A stretch of 44,646 nucleotides of DNA, from positions 134,738 through 179,383 of the forward strand of contig CALVLZ010000006.1 in NCBI GenBank assembly GCA_944341445.1. The letters are read 5' to 3'. A program made the position numbers and the translations under genes. Shown piece by piece: positions 26,044 to 35,146 of the stretch; positions within the stretch are counted from its first letter, which is position 1, and every line of letters begins with the position of its first letter. The notes beneath the pieces were generated by a model. The model saw nothing but the letters and a program-made list of their open reading frames with translations, did no database searches and was not told the DNA's origin. This stretch comes from an uncultured Clostridia bacterium (GTDB lineage Bacteria > Bacillota > Clostridia > Christensenellales > UBA1242).

Positions 26044-26769
26044 ATGAAATATATTATTGAAATAAGTTACGATGGAAGAAATTATAGCGGTTGGCAGGTT
26101 CAGCCAAACAAAAACACAATACAAAAAAATATTGAAGATGTGTTGTTTCAAGTTTTAAAAGAAAGGGTTGAAGTTGTTGCAAGCGGAAGAACAGATGCTG
26201 GAGTTAGCGCAATAAAACAAGTTGCACATTTCGAAACTGAGCAAGAAATAACAAATCATTTTGTTTCATATTGCAATCATTTATTGCCAGAAGATATACG
26301 TATTTTATCCGTAAATAAAGCCGAAAATTCGTTCAATGCAAGGTACTGTGCAAAACGCAAAACTTATAGGTATAATTTCTATATATCAAACATTAATATC
26401 CCTGTTTACGATTACTTTGCGTTAAAATTGCCAACAACAGTTAATTTAGAAATTGTTAAAAAAGAATTAAGTAAAATTGTTGGCGAACATGATTTTTCTG
26501 CATTTTGTGCAGCGAACACTGAAGTTAAAAATAAAACAAGAATTATATATTCAGCAGAATTATTAAAGTGTGGAGATATTTATTGCTTAGAAATTTGTGG
26601 CAATGGCTTTTTATATAATATGGTTAGAATTATTGCCGGAACAATTTTTGATATTGCAAGGGGCAAACTAAAACTAGATATAAATGAAATTATAAAAAGT
26701 TTAGACCGCTCAAAGGCTGGCAAAACCGCAAGCAGTGTGGGGTTGCTTTTGTATAATGTAGAATATTAA
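26044..26769 (+). CDS. truA: tRNA pseudouridine(38-40) synthase TruA
   Basis: 241 residues, typical. It isomerises uridines 38-40 of the tRNA anticodon stem. Motifs: YDGRNYSGWQVQPNKNTIQ at the N-terminus, the catalytic Asp in ASGRTDAGVSAIKQVAHF (near residue 55), the ARYCAKRKTYRYNFY segment, GEHDFSAFC, and GNGFLYNMVRIIAGTIFDI near the C-terminus. The ribosome site is weak (GAGAG at 26032-26036). It is monocistronic, with its own promoter divergent from PFOR. No clear terminator separates it from the next gene. Confidence 0.95.
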   Translation: MKYIIEISYDGRNYSGWQVQPNKNTIQKNIEDVLFQVLKERVEVVASGRTDAGVSAIKQVAHFETEQEITNHFVSYCNHLLPEDIRILSVNKAENSFNARYCAKRKTYRYNFYISNINIPVYDYFALKLPTTVNLEIVKKELSKIVGEHDFSAFCAANTEVKNKTRIIYSAELLKCGDIYCLEICGNGFLYNMVRIIAGTIFDIARGKLKLDINEIIKSLDRSKAGKTASSVGLLLYNVEY

Positions 26770-26811
26770 AATATTTATTTAAATATATGGTGCTGGTCTT
26801 AAAATATTGAC

Positions 26812-26841
26812 TTTAAACTAATAATAGTTTAAAATTATAAT
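26812..26841 (+). promoter_or_regulatory. Palindrome and -10 upstream of the 338-aa gene
   Basis: A perfect 9-bp inverted repeat TTTAAACTA-ATAA-TAGTTTAAA (26812-26833) directly precedes TATAAT (26836-26841). TTTAAA (26812-26817) could serve as a poor -35 with an 18-base spacer, which would make the palindrome an operator across the promoter. Confidence 0.45.
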
Positions 26842-26873
26842 AAGAGAATGTGTAAAGTTATAAGGGAGTTAAA

Positions 26874-27890
26874 ATGAAAATAGCTTTAAGATTTATTGTT
26901 GCTGGTTTGTTTTTAGCGTTAATTGGTTTTGGCGTTTATTATTTCTTTTTTAGATTAAGCAACGAAGAAACAATAGTTAACGCTGTTGTTGAATATAAAG
27001 AAAAAAGAGACAAATCTAATTTGGATGCAAACCTTGAAGAATTAAAAAATTTAGGGATTAAAGATAAAAACGGTGTTGATATAACAGATAAGTCTTATAA
27101 CACTTTAAGGTCTTTAGTTTTAGCAAATGGTCAAGATGGAAAAGATGAATATTTAACATATGTTTCTTTAGTCGATGCATCAGACTTGATTTTGGATTAT
27201 TATTATGTTGCTTCACGTGTGTTAGACGGTGTTTCAACTTCTAACGCTAAAGAGATCAAAAACAAAGCTGAAGATTTAATAAACAAGGGTGAAGAACTTT
27301 CAAAGCTTGTTAAACAAGTTTATAACAACCAAAAATTAACAAATTCACAACCTGTTAATGGCTCTATGGATGGAACATTGCTTGCTTTAACTAATCAATA
27401 TTCTAATTTGGAAGTTAAGTTTAGAGAATACTTAAAATTATATTCAAGTTTAAATATGAGTTTAGAAAAAGTTGTTTTAGATAATGTTTATAACAATGGT
27501 GCATATTTCTCAGAAGTTGGCGCATTAACACAATTTGTGAATTACGCAATTGATGATTTTGTTAACAAAAGCTATTCTTCAATAATAGATGAGGAAACAA
27601 TTAATGCAGATTATTTAGATAATATGAAAAAATGTTCATATGCATATGCTAAATTGTTAGAAAAAAACCAACCTTCTCAAGGGGAAACAGTTGGTAATTT
27701 AATTGTTGATTATAACGAAATAAAACTTTATGATAAAACAAACGAACTTAACAACATTTCAAAAATTTTAGATTTAAGTTATTCAAAAATAGTTGAATTT
27801 GCTAAAGGCAGTGGTTCATTATCTGAAATATCATCTGCGATAACACCAAATTTAAAAAATGTTTTAAAGTTAATTTATGAGGTGAAATAA
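26874..27890 (+). CDS. Membrane-anchored helical protein, unknown
   Basis: 338 residues, unrecognised. There is one N-terminal hydrophobic helix (residues 4-26, ALRFIVAGLFLALIGFGVYYFFF) with few charges before it, so an uncleaved anchor or signal peptide with most of the protein outside. The rest is acidic, mainly helical (for example IKNKAEDLINKGEELSKLVKQV), with no cysteine cluster or catalytic motif. AGGGAG (26863-26868) precedes the ATG. Its stop TAA overlaps the ATG of the following lipoprotein gene (TAATG), so the two are translationally coupled and probably act together at the cell surface. Confidence 0.72.
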   Translation: MKIALRFIVAGLFLALIGFGVYYFFFRLSNEETIVNAVVEYKEKRDKSNLDANLEELKNLGIKDKNGVDITDKSYNTLRSLVLANGQDGKDEYLTYVSLVDASDLILDYYYVASRVLDGVSTSNAKEIKNKAEDLINKGEELSKLVKQVYNNQKLTNSQPVNGSMDGTLLALTNQYSNLEVKFREYLKLYSSLNMSLEKVVLDNVYNNGAYFSEVGALTQFVNYAIDDFVNKSYSSIIDEETINADYLDNMKKCSYAYAKLLEKNQPSQGETVGNLIVDYNEIKLYDKTNELNNISKILDLSYSKIVEFAKGSGSLSEISSAITPNLKNVLKLIYEVK

Positions 27891-29173
27891 TGAAATTAAA
27901 AAAGTTTTTTAGTTTTTTAATAGCTCCTTTGTTGTGTTTAACTGTTTTGTTTGGTTGTTCTAATGGCGATGGAACTGCTAAAACATGTATGATGGAATAT
28001 TACAATATGATGACTTCGTTTTCAAACGAATATAAAAGTGCTGATGGAGAAACTGAAATATATAATAACATTTTCAAATTATATCCATCAAAAACAACTC
28101 CTTCAACTTTAACAAAAGCACAAACATATATCTATCCAAGTTTTAACCATATAACAAAAAATAAAAATGATTATGAAGTTAACAATAAAATTGAAAACTT
28201 CGTTTTAAATTATAACACTTCAGGAGAAGAATTGTTAGGTGCAGAAAATGTTGTATTAACACAATTTTCAACTGTTTACCAAACTCTTCTTTCAATGATT
28301 TTCAATTATTATGATAATTGGCAAGCAAGTTTTTATTCTTATGCAACTAATGTTTTAGAAAAAAATGGTAAAACAGATAAAGATGATTTTAATAATCTTT
28401 TTGATAAAATTGAAAATTTAGGTTATGTTTTAGAAGATTTCCAAATTAAGAAAAACAAACTTCAAGAAGAATTAATTCTATTTGATGTTGAAGGTCAAAT
28501 TTTTGAACCAACTGTTGCAGCATTCAATAGAGAATATAATAAAGTTATAGAAGCATCTTTAGACTTTGTTAAATATTTTGAACAATTGCACATTAAATAC
28601 AATATGCCTGAATTTGATGTTAACAATAAGGAACATTTTAACAGATTATATGATTCTTCAATTTTAAAATTGGCAGAAGCTGTTTATTATGAAAGTGTTA
28701 AAGGATTTGAACAAATTAAAGTGTGTGATTTAACAAAAATACAAACTAATTCAGATTCATATAAATACTACAACATTTCAAAAATTAAAACATTATTAAA
28801 TTATGCATATGGTAGTTTACAAAAAAATATTGTTGTTAAAGAACCAACAACTTTTAATAGTATTTACGAAAATAATTTAACAGATCAAGGTTATAAAGAC
28901 TTAACAGAAAAGCAAGCTAAAGTAGTTTTACAATTGCAAGCAATTAACACTATTTTTTCAAAAGAAATAGAAATTTATAAAATTTGTTCTAATAATTTAG
29001 ACTTTTATAAATACACAACTTTGCGTTCTGATCAGGCAAAATTTGATGAATGGGAAAGTTCATTAAGCAATCTAGAAACAATAAATATTAAAGGTTTGCG
29101 TGATTTTGAAAATTCAAAAATTAGTCAAATGATAAATGCAGTTAATGCTGTTTTAGGTTACGTTAATGTTTAA
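27890..29173 (+). CDS. Predicted lipoprotein, unknown
   Basis: 427 residues, unrecognised. A clear lipoprotein signal peptide: basic MKLKKFF, hydrophobic core, and lipobox LFGC with the lipid-modified Cys at residue 23. After cleavage the protein would be membrane-anchored outside the cell. The mature part is long, mostly helical, Asn/Lys/Tyr-rich and without recognisable enzyme motifs; it lacks the solute-binding-protein pattern. GAGGTG (27881-27886) near the end of the preceding gene is the ribosome site, and the start overlaps the previous stop. A strong terminator closes the two-gene unit. Confidence 0.78.
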   Translation: MKLKKFFSFLIAPLLCLTVLFGCSNGDGTAKTCMMEYYNMMTSFSNEYKSADGETEIYNNIFKLYPSKTTPSTLTKAQTYIYPSFNHITKNKNDYEVNNKIENFVLNYNTSGEELLGAENVVLTQFSTVYQTLLSMIFNYYDNWQASFYSYATNVLEKNGKTDKDDFNNLFDKIENLGYVLEDFQIKKNKLQEELILFDVEGQIFEPTVAAFNREYNKVIEASLDFVKYFEQLHIKYNMPEFDVNNKEHFNRLYDSSILKLAEAVYYESVKGFEQIKVCDLTKIQTNSDSYKYYNISKIKTLLNYAYGSLQKNIVVKEPTTFNSIYENNLTDQGYKDLTEKQAKVVLQLQAINTIFSKEIEIYKICSNNLDFYKYTTLRSDQAKFDEWESSLSNLETINIKGLRDFENSKISQMINAVNAVLGYVNV

Positions 29174-29203
29174 AAAAAGCCAAGTTTTAGCTTGGCTTTT
29201 TTT
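29172..29203 (+). terminator. Rho-independent terminator
   Basis: Stem AAGCCAAG/CTTGGCTT extended by A5/T5, six-base loop, just after the lipoprotein stop. Confidence 0.93.
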
Positions 29204-29225
29204 AAACCTTAAATGAATAAAATTC

Positions 29226-29254
29226 TTGCTAAAATTTGATTTTTTATGTATTAT
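29226..29254 (+). promoter_or_regulatory. Probable gltX promoter
   Basis: TTGCTA (29226-29231), 17 bases, TATTAT (29249-29254). No T-box leader is visible, the 5' region being only about 75 bases. Confidence 0.45.
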
Positions 29255-29280
29255 ATACTATGTATAAATAGGAGTATTAT

Positions 29281-30969
29281 ATGGATTATAAAAAATTAGC
29301 TAATTTATTATTTCCAAACGTAACAGAAACTGTTGATGCTTTAGAAAAAAAGTATCCTAAAAGAAATTTAGAAGAAGGGGCAATAGTAACAAGGTTCGCA
29401 CCAAGTCCAACAGGAATTGACGTTCATTTTGGGCATTTGTTTAATTGTTTTATTGCAAGCACTGTTGCACATCAATCTAATGGCGTTTATTATTTAAGAA
29501 TTGAAGATACAGACCAAAAAAGAAAGGTTGAAGGTGCTGTTGAAACAATAATTAAAACTTTAAACACTTTTAATATTAATTTTGATGAAGGCAGAACTAT
29601 TGATGGCAATGATTTTGGTAATTATGGACCATATAAACAAAGCGAAAGAAAAAATATATATCAAGCCGTTGCTAAAATGTTAGTTGAAAATGGTTTAGCA
29701 TATCCTTGCTTTTGTAAAGAAGAAGATTTAAATAAAATAAGAAGTTATCAAAAAGAACATAAATTAACTCATATTGGATATTATGGCGAATTTGCAAAAT
29801 GCAGAAATTTAACTTATGAAGAAATTGAAGAAAACATTAAAAATGGCAAAAAATGGGTTTTAAGATTTAAATGTTCTGCAAAACCAGGCGATAGAATGAG
29901 TTATGATGATTACATTAAAGGTGTTATAGAGCAAGATGCAAATATTAATGATGTTATAATTATTAAAGAAGATGGATTGCCTCCATATAATTTCGCACAC
30001 GTTTGCGACGACCATTTTATGAGAACAAATATGGTAATGAGGGGTGAAGAATACTCTGGTGTTTCAACAACTGAGCATATTCAATTGTTTAATGCTTGCG
30101 GTTTTGAAGTTCCAAGATATGCACATAATCCATATATTTTAAAGTTAGATCCAGAAACAGGTAATGCTGTTAAACTATCTAAAAGTAAACATAGGGAAGC
30201 AAGTGTTAGTTTTTATTTAAGGGATGGATATCCTGTTGATGCAGTTGTTGATTATATGTATTTACTTGCAAATTCTGATTTTGAAAAATGGAGAGAAGAA
30301 AATCCAACTTCTCCTGTTAGTGAATATACTTTAAAAATAAGTAATTTAAGTAAATCTGGAAGTGTTTTTGATATTGATAAATTAAACAATATTTCTAAAA
30401 ACAGAATGGCTTTAAAAACTGCCACTCAAGTTTATGAAGAAACTTATGCGTGGGCAAACGAACATAATAAAGAATGGGCAGAACTTTTAAACAAACACAA
30501 AGATTTTGCAATTAAAATGTTTAATATAGATAGAGAAACTGCAAAACCAAGAAAAGATATAACAACATATTTAAAAACAATTGAATTATATAACTATTTC
30601 TTTAATGAATATTTTTATAATTTCAACATAGAAAACTTTGCTTTGGATGAAAGCTTTAATAATTATGAAAATGTAGAAAATGTTTTAAAAGAATATTTAA
30701 ATAGTTATAACGAAAATTTAAGCCATGAAGATTGGTTTGCAAAAATAAAAGAATTTAGTAGCAAAATTGGTTATGCGACTGATAATAAAGAATATAAGAA
30801 AAATCCTGAAAAATATTTAGGAAATGTTGCAAATGTGTGTGGCATTATTAGAGTTGCAATAACTTCACAAAATAAAACTCCTGATTTGTATGAAATTTGC
30901 AAATTATTAGGAAAAGAAGAATTGGAAAATAGAATAAATTATTTTTTAGAAATTTTAAAAAATAAGTAA
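29281..30969 (+). CDS. gltX: Glutamate--tRNA ligase
   Basis: 562 residues, longer than the usual 470-500. It is a class I aminoacyl-tRNA synthetase charging tRNA-Glu. The Rossmann core has RFAPSPTGIDVHFGHLFN (near residue 38; HFGH replaces the HIGH signature) and RIEDTDQKR, an insertion domain with CFCKEEDL, and the KMSKS-type loop KLSKSKHREASVSF (near 300). GluRS rather than GlnRS is favoured by the PSPTG and RIEDTDQ pattern. The extra length lies in the N-terminal lead (about 35 residues before the catalytic motif) and the C-terminal anticodon-binding half. AGGAG (29270-29274) sets the start. It is followed by a hairpin and then an ABC-F gene. Confidence 0.92.
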   Translation: MDYKKLANLLFPNVTETVDALEKKYPKRNLEEGAIVTRFAPSPTGIDVHFGHLFNCFIASTVAHQSNGVYYLRIEDTDQKRKVEGAVETIIKTLNTFNINFDEGRTIDGNDFGNYGPYKQSERKNIYQAVAKMLVENGLAYPCFCKEEDLNKIRSYQKEHKLTHIGYYGEFAKCRNLTYEEIEENIKNGKKWVLRFKCSAKPGDRMSYDDYIKGVIEQDANINDVIIIKEDGLPPYNFAHVCDDHFMRTNMVMRGEEYSGVSTTEHIQLFNACGFEVPRYAHNPYILKLDPETGNAVKLSKSKHREASVSFYLRDGYPVDAVVDYMYLLANSDFEKWREENPTSPVSEYTLKISNLSKSGSVFDIDKLNNISKNRMALKTATQVYEETYAWANEHNKEWAELLNKHKDFAIKMFNIDRETAKPRKDITTYLKTIELYNYFFNEYFYNFNIENFALDESFNNYENVENVLKEYLNSYNENLSHEDWFAKIKEFSSKIGYATDNKEYKKNPEKYLGNVANVCGIIRVAITSQNKTPDLYEICKLLGKEELENRINYFLEILKNK

Positions 30970-30992
30970 GCATAAGGGCTTACTTATTTTAA
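30961..30992 (+). terminator. Hairpin after gltX
   Basis: AATAAGTAAGC/GCTTACTTATT with a six-base loop and TTTTAATAAA, overlapping the gltX stop; a moderate terminator. Confidence 0.7.
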
Positions 30993-31003
30993 TAAAGGAA
31001 CAT

Positions 31004-32551
31004 ATGAGCATAATAGAAATCACAAATTTTTCACATAATTATGGAGATAAGGTGTTGTTTAACAACACTGATTTTGTGTTGAACAATAACGAAAAAATTG
31101 GTTTAACAGGCGTTAATGGAGCAGGAAAAAGCACATTAATAAAAGTTATAATGGGTGAATTGTTGGCAGATGAAGGGAAAATTTATAGAAATCCCAAATT
31201 CAAAATAAGATATTTAGACCAGCATGCAGAAATAAACACAAATCAAACCATAAAAGAATATTTAAGTGAAGCATATAAAGATTTATATGATGTGGAAAAA
31301 CAAATAAATAAAATAAATGAGCAATTGGGCACAGAACAAAATATGGATGTGGTTACAAAATTGCTTAATAAAACCGGAGAACTTTACGATTATTTATATG
31401 CACAAAATTTTTATGCTATAGATAGCGAAATTGAAAAAGTTTGTGCAGGGCTTGGAATAACAAGTTTTGGTTTGAACACTTTGGTTAAAACTCTAAGTGG
31501 TGGGCAAAGAGCAAAAGTTATTTTAGCAAAATTGTTGTTAGAAAACCCAGATGTTATGGTTTTAGATGAACCAACAAACTTTTTGGATGTTAACCATATT
31601 GAATGGCTAAAAAAGTTTATAAATTCTAGTGATAAGGCTTTTATTATTGTAAGTCACGATGTTGATTTTATAAATGCTGTTGTAACGCATATTTGTGATG
31701 TTGATAATTGCAAAATTTCAAAATATGTTGGAAATCTGGATAAGTGTTTAGAAATAAAGCAACAAAAGCGTGAACACTTAGAAAAAAATTATATAAATCA
31801 ACAAAAAGAAATAAAAAAACTTGAAGATTATATTGAAAGAAATAAAGCACGTGCAGCAACTGCGAAAATGGCAAGAAGCAGAGAAAGAAAAATTGAAAAA
31901 ATGGATATAATAGAACCACCAAGTGAACAAATAAAACCAACATTTTCTTTCAAATGCAAGCCTTTTGCAGGGCAATTAATGTTAAAAGTTGATTCTTTAG
32001 TTGTGGGTTACGGAAAACCGCTTTTAAATCCAATTTCTTTTGAAGTTAATAATGGTGATAGAATTGCAATAACAGGTTTTAACGGGATTGGAAAAAGTAC
32101 ACTGTTTAAAACAATTTTGGGTATTATTCCAAAAATAAGCGGAAATAGTGAAATTTCAAAAAATGTTGTTGTTGGGTATTATGAACAAGAAAATGAGTTC
32201 CATTTTTCAGGAACTCCTAATATGTATATAAGTAACATTTATCCAAAATTAAACGATAAAGAAATTAGAACTGCATTGTCTAAATGTGGTTTAAATGCAA
32301 TACATTGCAAAAAACAAATAAATATGTTAAGTGGTGGAGAACAAAGTAAAGTTAAAATTTGCAAATTAATTTTAAACCCTTGTAATTTGTTAATACTAGA
32401 CGAGCCAACCAATCACTTGGATGTGTTTGCTGTTGATAGATTAATGGAAGCAATTAAAGAATTTGATGGTGCGGTTTTGTTTGTTAGCCATAGCAAGGAT
32501 TTTGTTAATGAAGTTGCAAACAAAATTATAAATTTAGAAAAGTTGTCATAA
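31004..32551 (+). CDS. ABC-F family ATPase
   Basis: 515 residues with two nucleotide-binding domains and no membrane segments. Domain 1: Walker A GVNGAGKST (near residue 36), signature LSGGQRAKV, Walker B VMVLDEPTNFLD. Domain 2: GFNGIGKST (near 355), LSGGEQSKV, LLILDEPTNHLD. A Lys/Arg-rich linker with KKLEDYIERNKARAATAKMARSRERK joins them, as in translation-factor ABC-F proteins that bind the ribosomal E site. The overall form is like YbiT/YkpA housekeeping members; resistance-type members cannot be excluded. AAAGGA (30995-31000) precedes the ATG closely. Confidence 0.9.
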   Translation: MSIIEITNFSHNYGDKVLFNNTDFVLNNNEKIGLTGVNGAGKSTLIKVIMGELLADEGKIYRNPKFKIRYLDQHAEINTNQTIKEYLSEAYKDLYDVEKQINKINEQLGTEQNMDVVTKLLNKTGELYDYLYAQNFYAIDSEIEKVCAGLGITSFGLNTLVKTLSGGQRAKVILAKLLLENPDVMVLDEPTNFLDVNHIEWLKKFINSSDKAFIIVSHDVDFINAVVTHICDVDNCKISKYVGNLDKCLEIKQQKREHLEKNYINQQKEIKKLEDYIERNKARAATAKMARSRERKIEKMDIIEPPSEQIKPTFSFKCKPFAGQLMLKVDSLVVGYGKPLLNPISFEVNNGDRIAITGFNGIGKSTLFKTILGIIPKISGNSEISKNVVVGYYEQENEFHFSGTPNMYISNIYPKLNDKEIRTALSKCGLNAIHCKKQINMLSGGEQSKVKICKLILNPCNLLILDEPTNHLDVFAVDRLMEAIKEFDGAVLFVSHSKDFVNEVANKIINLEKLS

Positions 32552-32567
32552 AAATGACAACTTTTTT
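32538..32567 (+). terminator. Rho-independent terminator after ABC-F gene
   Basis: AAAGTTGTCAT/ATGACAACTTT with a four-base loop and a T run; the stop codon lies at the loop. Confidence 0.9.
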
Positions 32568-32607
32568 GTTTAATATTTTCATATATTTAATAACTAATAT
32601 TTATTAA

Positions 32608-32994
32608 TTAGTTGTTTTTTGTTTCTTCATTTTCTAAAACTTGTTGTTTTTCTTCAGTAATATTTTCAATTTCTTGTTCTTTTTTCGCCTTTTCCGAAAG
32701 TTGTTTTGATTGTTTTTTAATTGCAACAAATTCTTTAATTTTATTTATTGCTTCATTTGAACCTGTTGCAGATAAACCGCTAATCATTCCAGCAATAATA
32801 GCGTGAATAAAATTAGTAACCGGAATAATTTCTGGCAGAGTAAAAAACAAAATTAAACCTAAAATTCCGCCTGTAAGAGCAGAAATTAATGGTATAAAGT
32901 TTAAAAATTTTTCAAATTTTTTGAATGAATTTCTTAAAATTTGCTCCACGATAAGAACAAAAATCGAAATAGATGAAACACTAATTATTTCCAT
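32608..32994 (-). CDS. Holin-like small membrane protein
   Basis: 128 residues. Two or three hydrophobic segments (about 5-20, 33-52 and 60-80) include GGILGLILFFTLPEI and HAIIAGMISGLSATGSNEAINKI, a pattern typical of phage holin family proteins of Bacillota (the G-x-x-x-G-L-x-A-T-G-x-x-E segment). The C-terminal 45 residues are highly charged (KQSKQLSEKAKKEQE and an acidic end), also usual for holins. AAGGAG lies before ATG 32994; a longer in-frame ATG at 33051 has no ribosome site. No endolysin, portal or capsid genes are nearby, so it is either a prophage leftover or a domesticated holin. The phage-family link is inference from the motif. Confidence 0.65.
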   Translation of the reverse strand: MEIISVSSISIFVLIVEQILRNSFKKFEKFLNFIPLISALTGGILGLILFFTLPEIIPVTNFIHAIIAGMISGLSATGSNEAINKIKEFVAIKKQSKQLSEKAKKEQEIENITEEKQQVLENEETKNN

Positions 32995-33097
32995 AAATTT
33001 CTCCTTTTTTTGTATAGTATGATGAATATTAATATTTTGTAAAGTGTGCAAAATAAATTAAAAATCATATAATGAAGTGTTCACTAAGGAGGTATTT

Positions 33098-34279
33098 ATG
33101 GACGAGAATATTAAAAAAGATTTTTATAATTTGAATTACAGTGAAAATTTTAAAATAGAAAATATTGAAGAGAAAGAGATAGATATTAATTTAGAAAAAA
33201 GTTTTAACACTTCTAGTTCTATTGTTGGTAATGTTACTAATGAATTAGGGGAGTTTGTTGAAAATGAACTATTAAATTGTTTGATAGCAAGGGTAAACCT
33301 TTTAGGCACACTTTAACAAACAAATTAGGTAATTACACTTTTTCAAATTTAATAAGTGGAACTTATTCAATAACTTGTGTTAAAGAAGATATTGTTATAA
33401 CTTTGCCAGAAAAAATTTATTTAAGAGAAAAAGATGTAATCACAAAAAATTTTAAAATTCAAAGTGATGAAAGTTTAAAACTTTGTTGTGTTGCTGGAAA
33501 AGTTAACAAATTTGGAACACCCAATGAACCTGTTTCCAATGCAGTTGTTTCCTTGTTAGATCCAGAATCTAAAAATGTTATTTATTCAACAACAACAGCA
33601 AGCGATGGTGAATATTTGTTTTACGATGTTGCAGATGGTAAATATGTATTAATTGCAACAAAAGATGGCTATAATGTATCAACTGAAACCATTATTAATG
33701 CCGTTAAAAATTCAATAATTAACACAGATATTTTATTAACTATTAACCCTGTTCAAAATGTTGGAACAATAAGCGGAATTGTTTCAAACAATAATATAGC
33801 AATAGAAAATGCTTTTGTTGGTTTATATAAGGTATTGGAAGATGGAAGCGAGGTTTTAGTTTCAACAACAAAAACAAACGCTAACGGACTTTATATGTTT
33901 GGAAAAGTAGATGGCGGTAATTATAAAGTTAAAGCAAAATTAAATGAAAGAGTTTAAAAGTTGTAAAATAACAATAAAAGAATGTGATGAACAAGAATTT
34001 AATTTTAAATTTAATATAAATAATAATAAATTTTGTTTGTGCGTTTTTATTGAATTTAAAAAATTTTTATATTGTTTTAATTGTGTTTCAAATAGCATAG
34101 AAATAAAGGAAATTTATCCTTGCGAATTAATAAATCTAGTTATTAAAAACACTAAAAGCAATAAAATATATAAAAAAATTCTGTTTTCAAATTTGTTTTA
34201 TTATTTAACTTTTTTGCCATGTGGTGAATATGAATTTTGGTGTGAAAAAAATTGGCATAAAACAAAAAAATCACAATAA
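33098..34279 (+). pseudogene. Frameshifted Cna-B/carboxypeptidase-regulatory-like repeat protein
   Basis: A strong ribosome site (AAGGAGGT, 33086-33093) and ATG at 33098 open a frame that runs to about 33265. The repeat continues one base out of register (TIKLFDSKGKPFRHTLTNKLGNYTF and onward), consistent with a one-base deletion near 33266. The second frame ends at 33957 in KVKAKLNERV, and the protein-like sequence resumes in the third frame as EFKSCKITIKECDEQEFNF, consistent with a one-base insertion near 33948. Across the frames about three repeats of the form GxVxxxxGxPxxxAxVxLxxxxxxxxxxxTxxxGxYxFxxVxxGxYxLxA can be read, the prealbumin-like domain of surface adhesins. The final 110 residues are poorly conserved. 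Sequencing error at two places is the alternative. Confidence 0.75.
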
Positions 34280-34387
34280 AGTTTAATAAAAATTTTTATT
34301 TAACTAAAATTAAAATTTGTTTAAAATAAGGAGTTGTTTAAAGCAATTCCTTATTTTTATTAGAATATAAATTAGTACAATTTTTTC

Positions 34388-34416
34388 TTGATATACAAGC
34401 ACAAAATATTTATAAT
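34388..34416 (+). promoter_or_regulatory. Promoter of the NIF3/YqfO-like gene
   Basis: TTGATA (34388-34393), 17 bases, TATAAT (34411-34416). Confidence 0.78.
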
Positions 34417-34440
34417 AAAAAATAATAAAAGGAAAAAATT

Positions 34441-34782
34441 ATGAATTTAAAAATAAGTAAAGTGAAAATATTTGTAACAGTTCCATTAGAGAATGTTGAA
34501 GATGTTAGAATTGCTGTGTGTGAAGCTGGTGGCGGAGTTATTGGAAATTATAGATATTGTACATATTCTGTTAAAGGCGTTGGAACATTTATGCCAAATA
34601 ATAATGCTAAGCCTTATATTGGGGAAAGTGGAAAATTGGAATATGTTGAAGAAGAAAAGTTAGAAGTATTATGTGAAGTTGAAAAAGTAAAGCAAGTTGT
34701 TAAAGCAATAAGAAATTCGCACCCATATGAAGAGCCTGCAATAGATATAGTGCCACTTATGGATGAAGATTGTTTTAAATAA
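34441..34782 (+). CDS. Stand-alone NIF3/YqfO C-terminal-type domain protein
   Basis: 113 residues. The sequence KIFVTVPLENVEDVRIAVCEAGGGVIGNYRYCTYSVKGVGTF, then GESGKLEYVEEEKLEVLCE and the ending AIRNSHPYEEPAIDIVPL match the CutA1-like inserted domain of the YqfO/NIF3 family, which in many Bacillota also occurs alone. The function is unknown; the HPYEEPA segment is the family hallmark. AAAGG (34430-34434) precedes the ATG. The gene has its own promoter and a perfect 15-bp terminator, so it is monocistronic. The full NIF3 metal-binding domain is not present here. Confidence 0.85.
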   Translation: MNLKISKVKIFVTVPLENVEDVRIAVCEAGGGVIGNYRYCTYSVKGVGTFMPNNNAKPYIGESGKLEYVEEEKLEVLCEVEKVKQVVKAIRNSHPYEEPAIDIVPLMDEDCFK

Positions 34783-34810
34783 AAAAACGCATTTTAAAAT
34801 GCGTTTTTTT
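34781..34810 (+). terminator. Terminator, perfect 15-bp palindrome
   Basis: AAAAAAACGCATTTT/AAAATGCGTTTTTTT right after the stop of the NIF3/YqfO-like gene. Confidence 0.93.
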
Positions 34811-35135
34811 CGTGTTTTTTATTATATAGTTTTTAAAAGCTTTTCAACTTTATTGTTTTTATTAGTTGTTTTTAATATTAATCTAAAAGCTAATTTTAAC
34901 TTTGTTATTTAATGAGCTGTTATAAAATTAGCATTATTATATTCTCGTATATAATTCGTGTTTAAATACACAAAATCCATTATTTTCGATAATTTTTAAA
35001 AAGTACATTAATTTATTGTGCTATTTATATACTTTATAAATATAAAGATGGCACATAATTATATTTATAAATAATAAAATAATATATTAATTATAGTGAT
35101 AAAAACTAATTTAAAAAAATTTGAATTAAGAATAA
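34811..35135. other. AT-rich gap before the collagen-like gene
   Basis: About 325 bases with no credible ORF. A sporulation-type promoter might be expected; CATAATTAT at 35052-35060 is only a loose match to mother-cell sigma -10 elements and I do not call it. Nothing else recognisable. Confidence 0.4.
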
Positions 35136-35143
35136 GGGGGGGG
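35136..35143 (+). promoter_or_regulatory. G8 homopolymer used as Shine-Dalgarno
   Basis: Eight consecutive G (preceded by AA) lie three bases before the TTG at 35147. It is the only such G run I see in the window and the sole ribosome site for the collagen-like gene. Length changes by slippage would alter spacing and strength. Confidence 0.7.
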
Positions 35144-35146
35144 ATT

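Noticed and set aside
29204..29280. T-box riboswitch before gltX
   Set aside because: The leader is too short and lacks stem I and the TGGN motif.
32608..32994. Start of a prophage
   Set aside because: Only a holin-like gene; no structural, replication or lysis partners around it.
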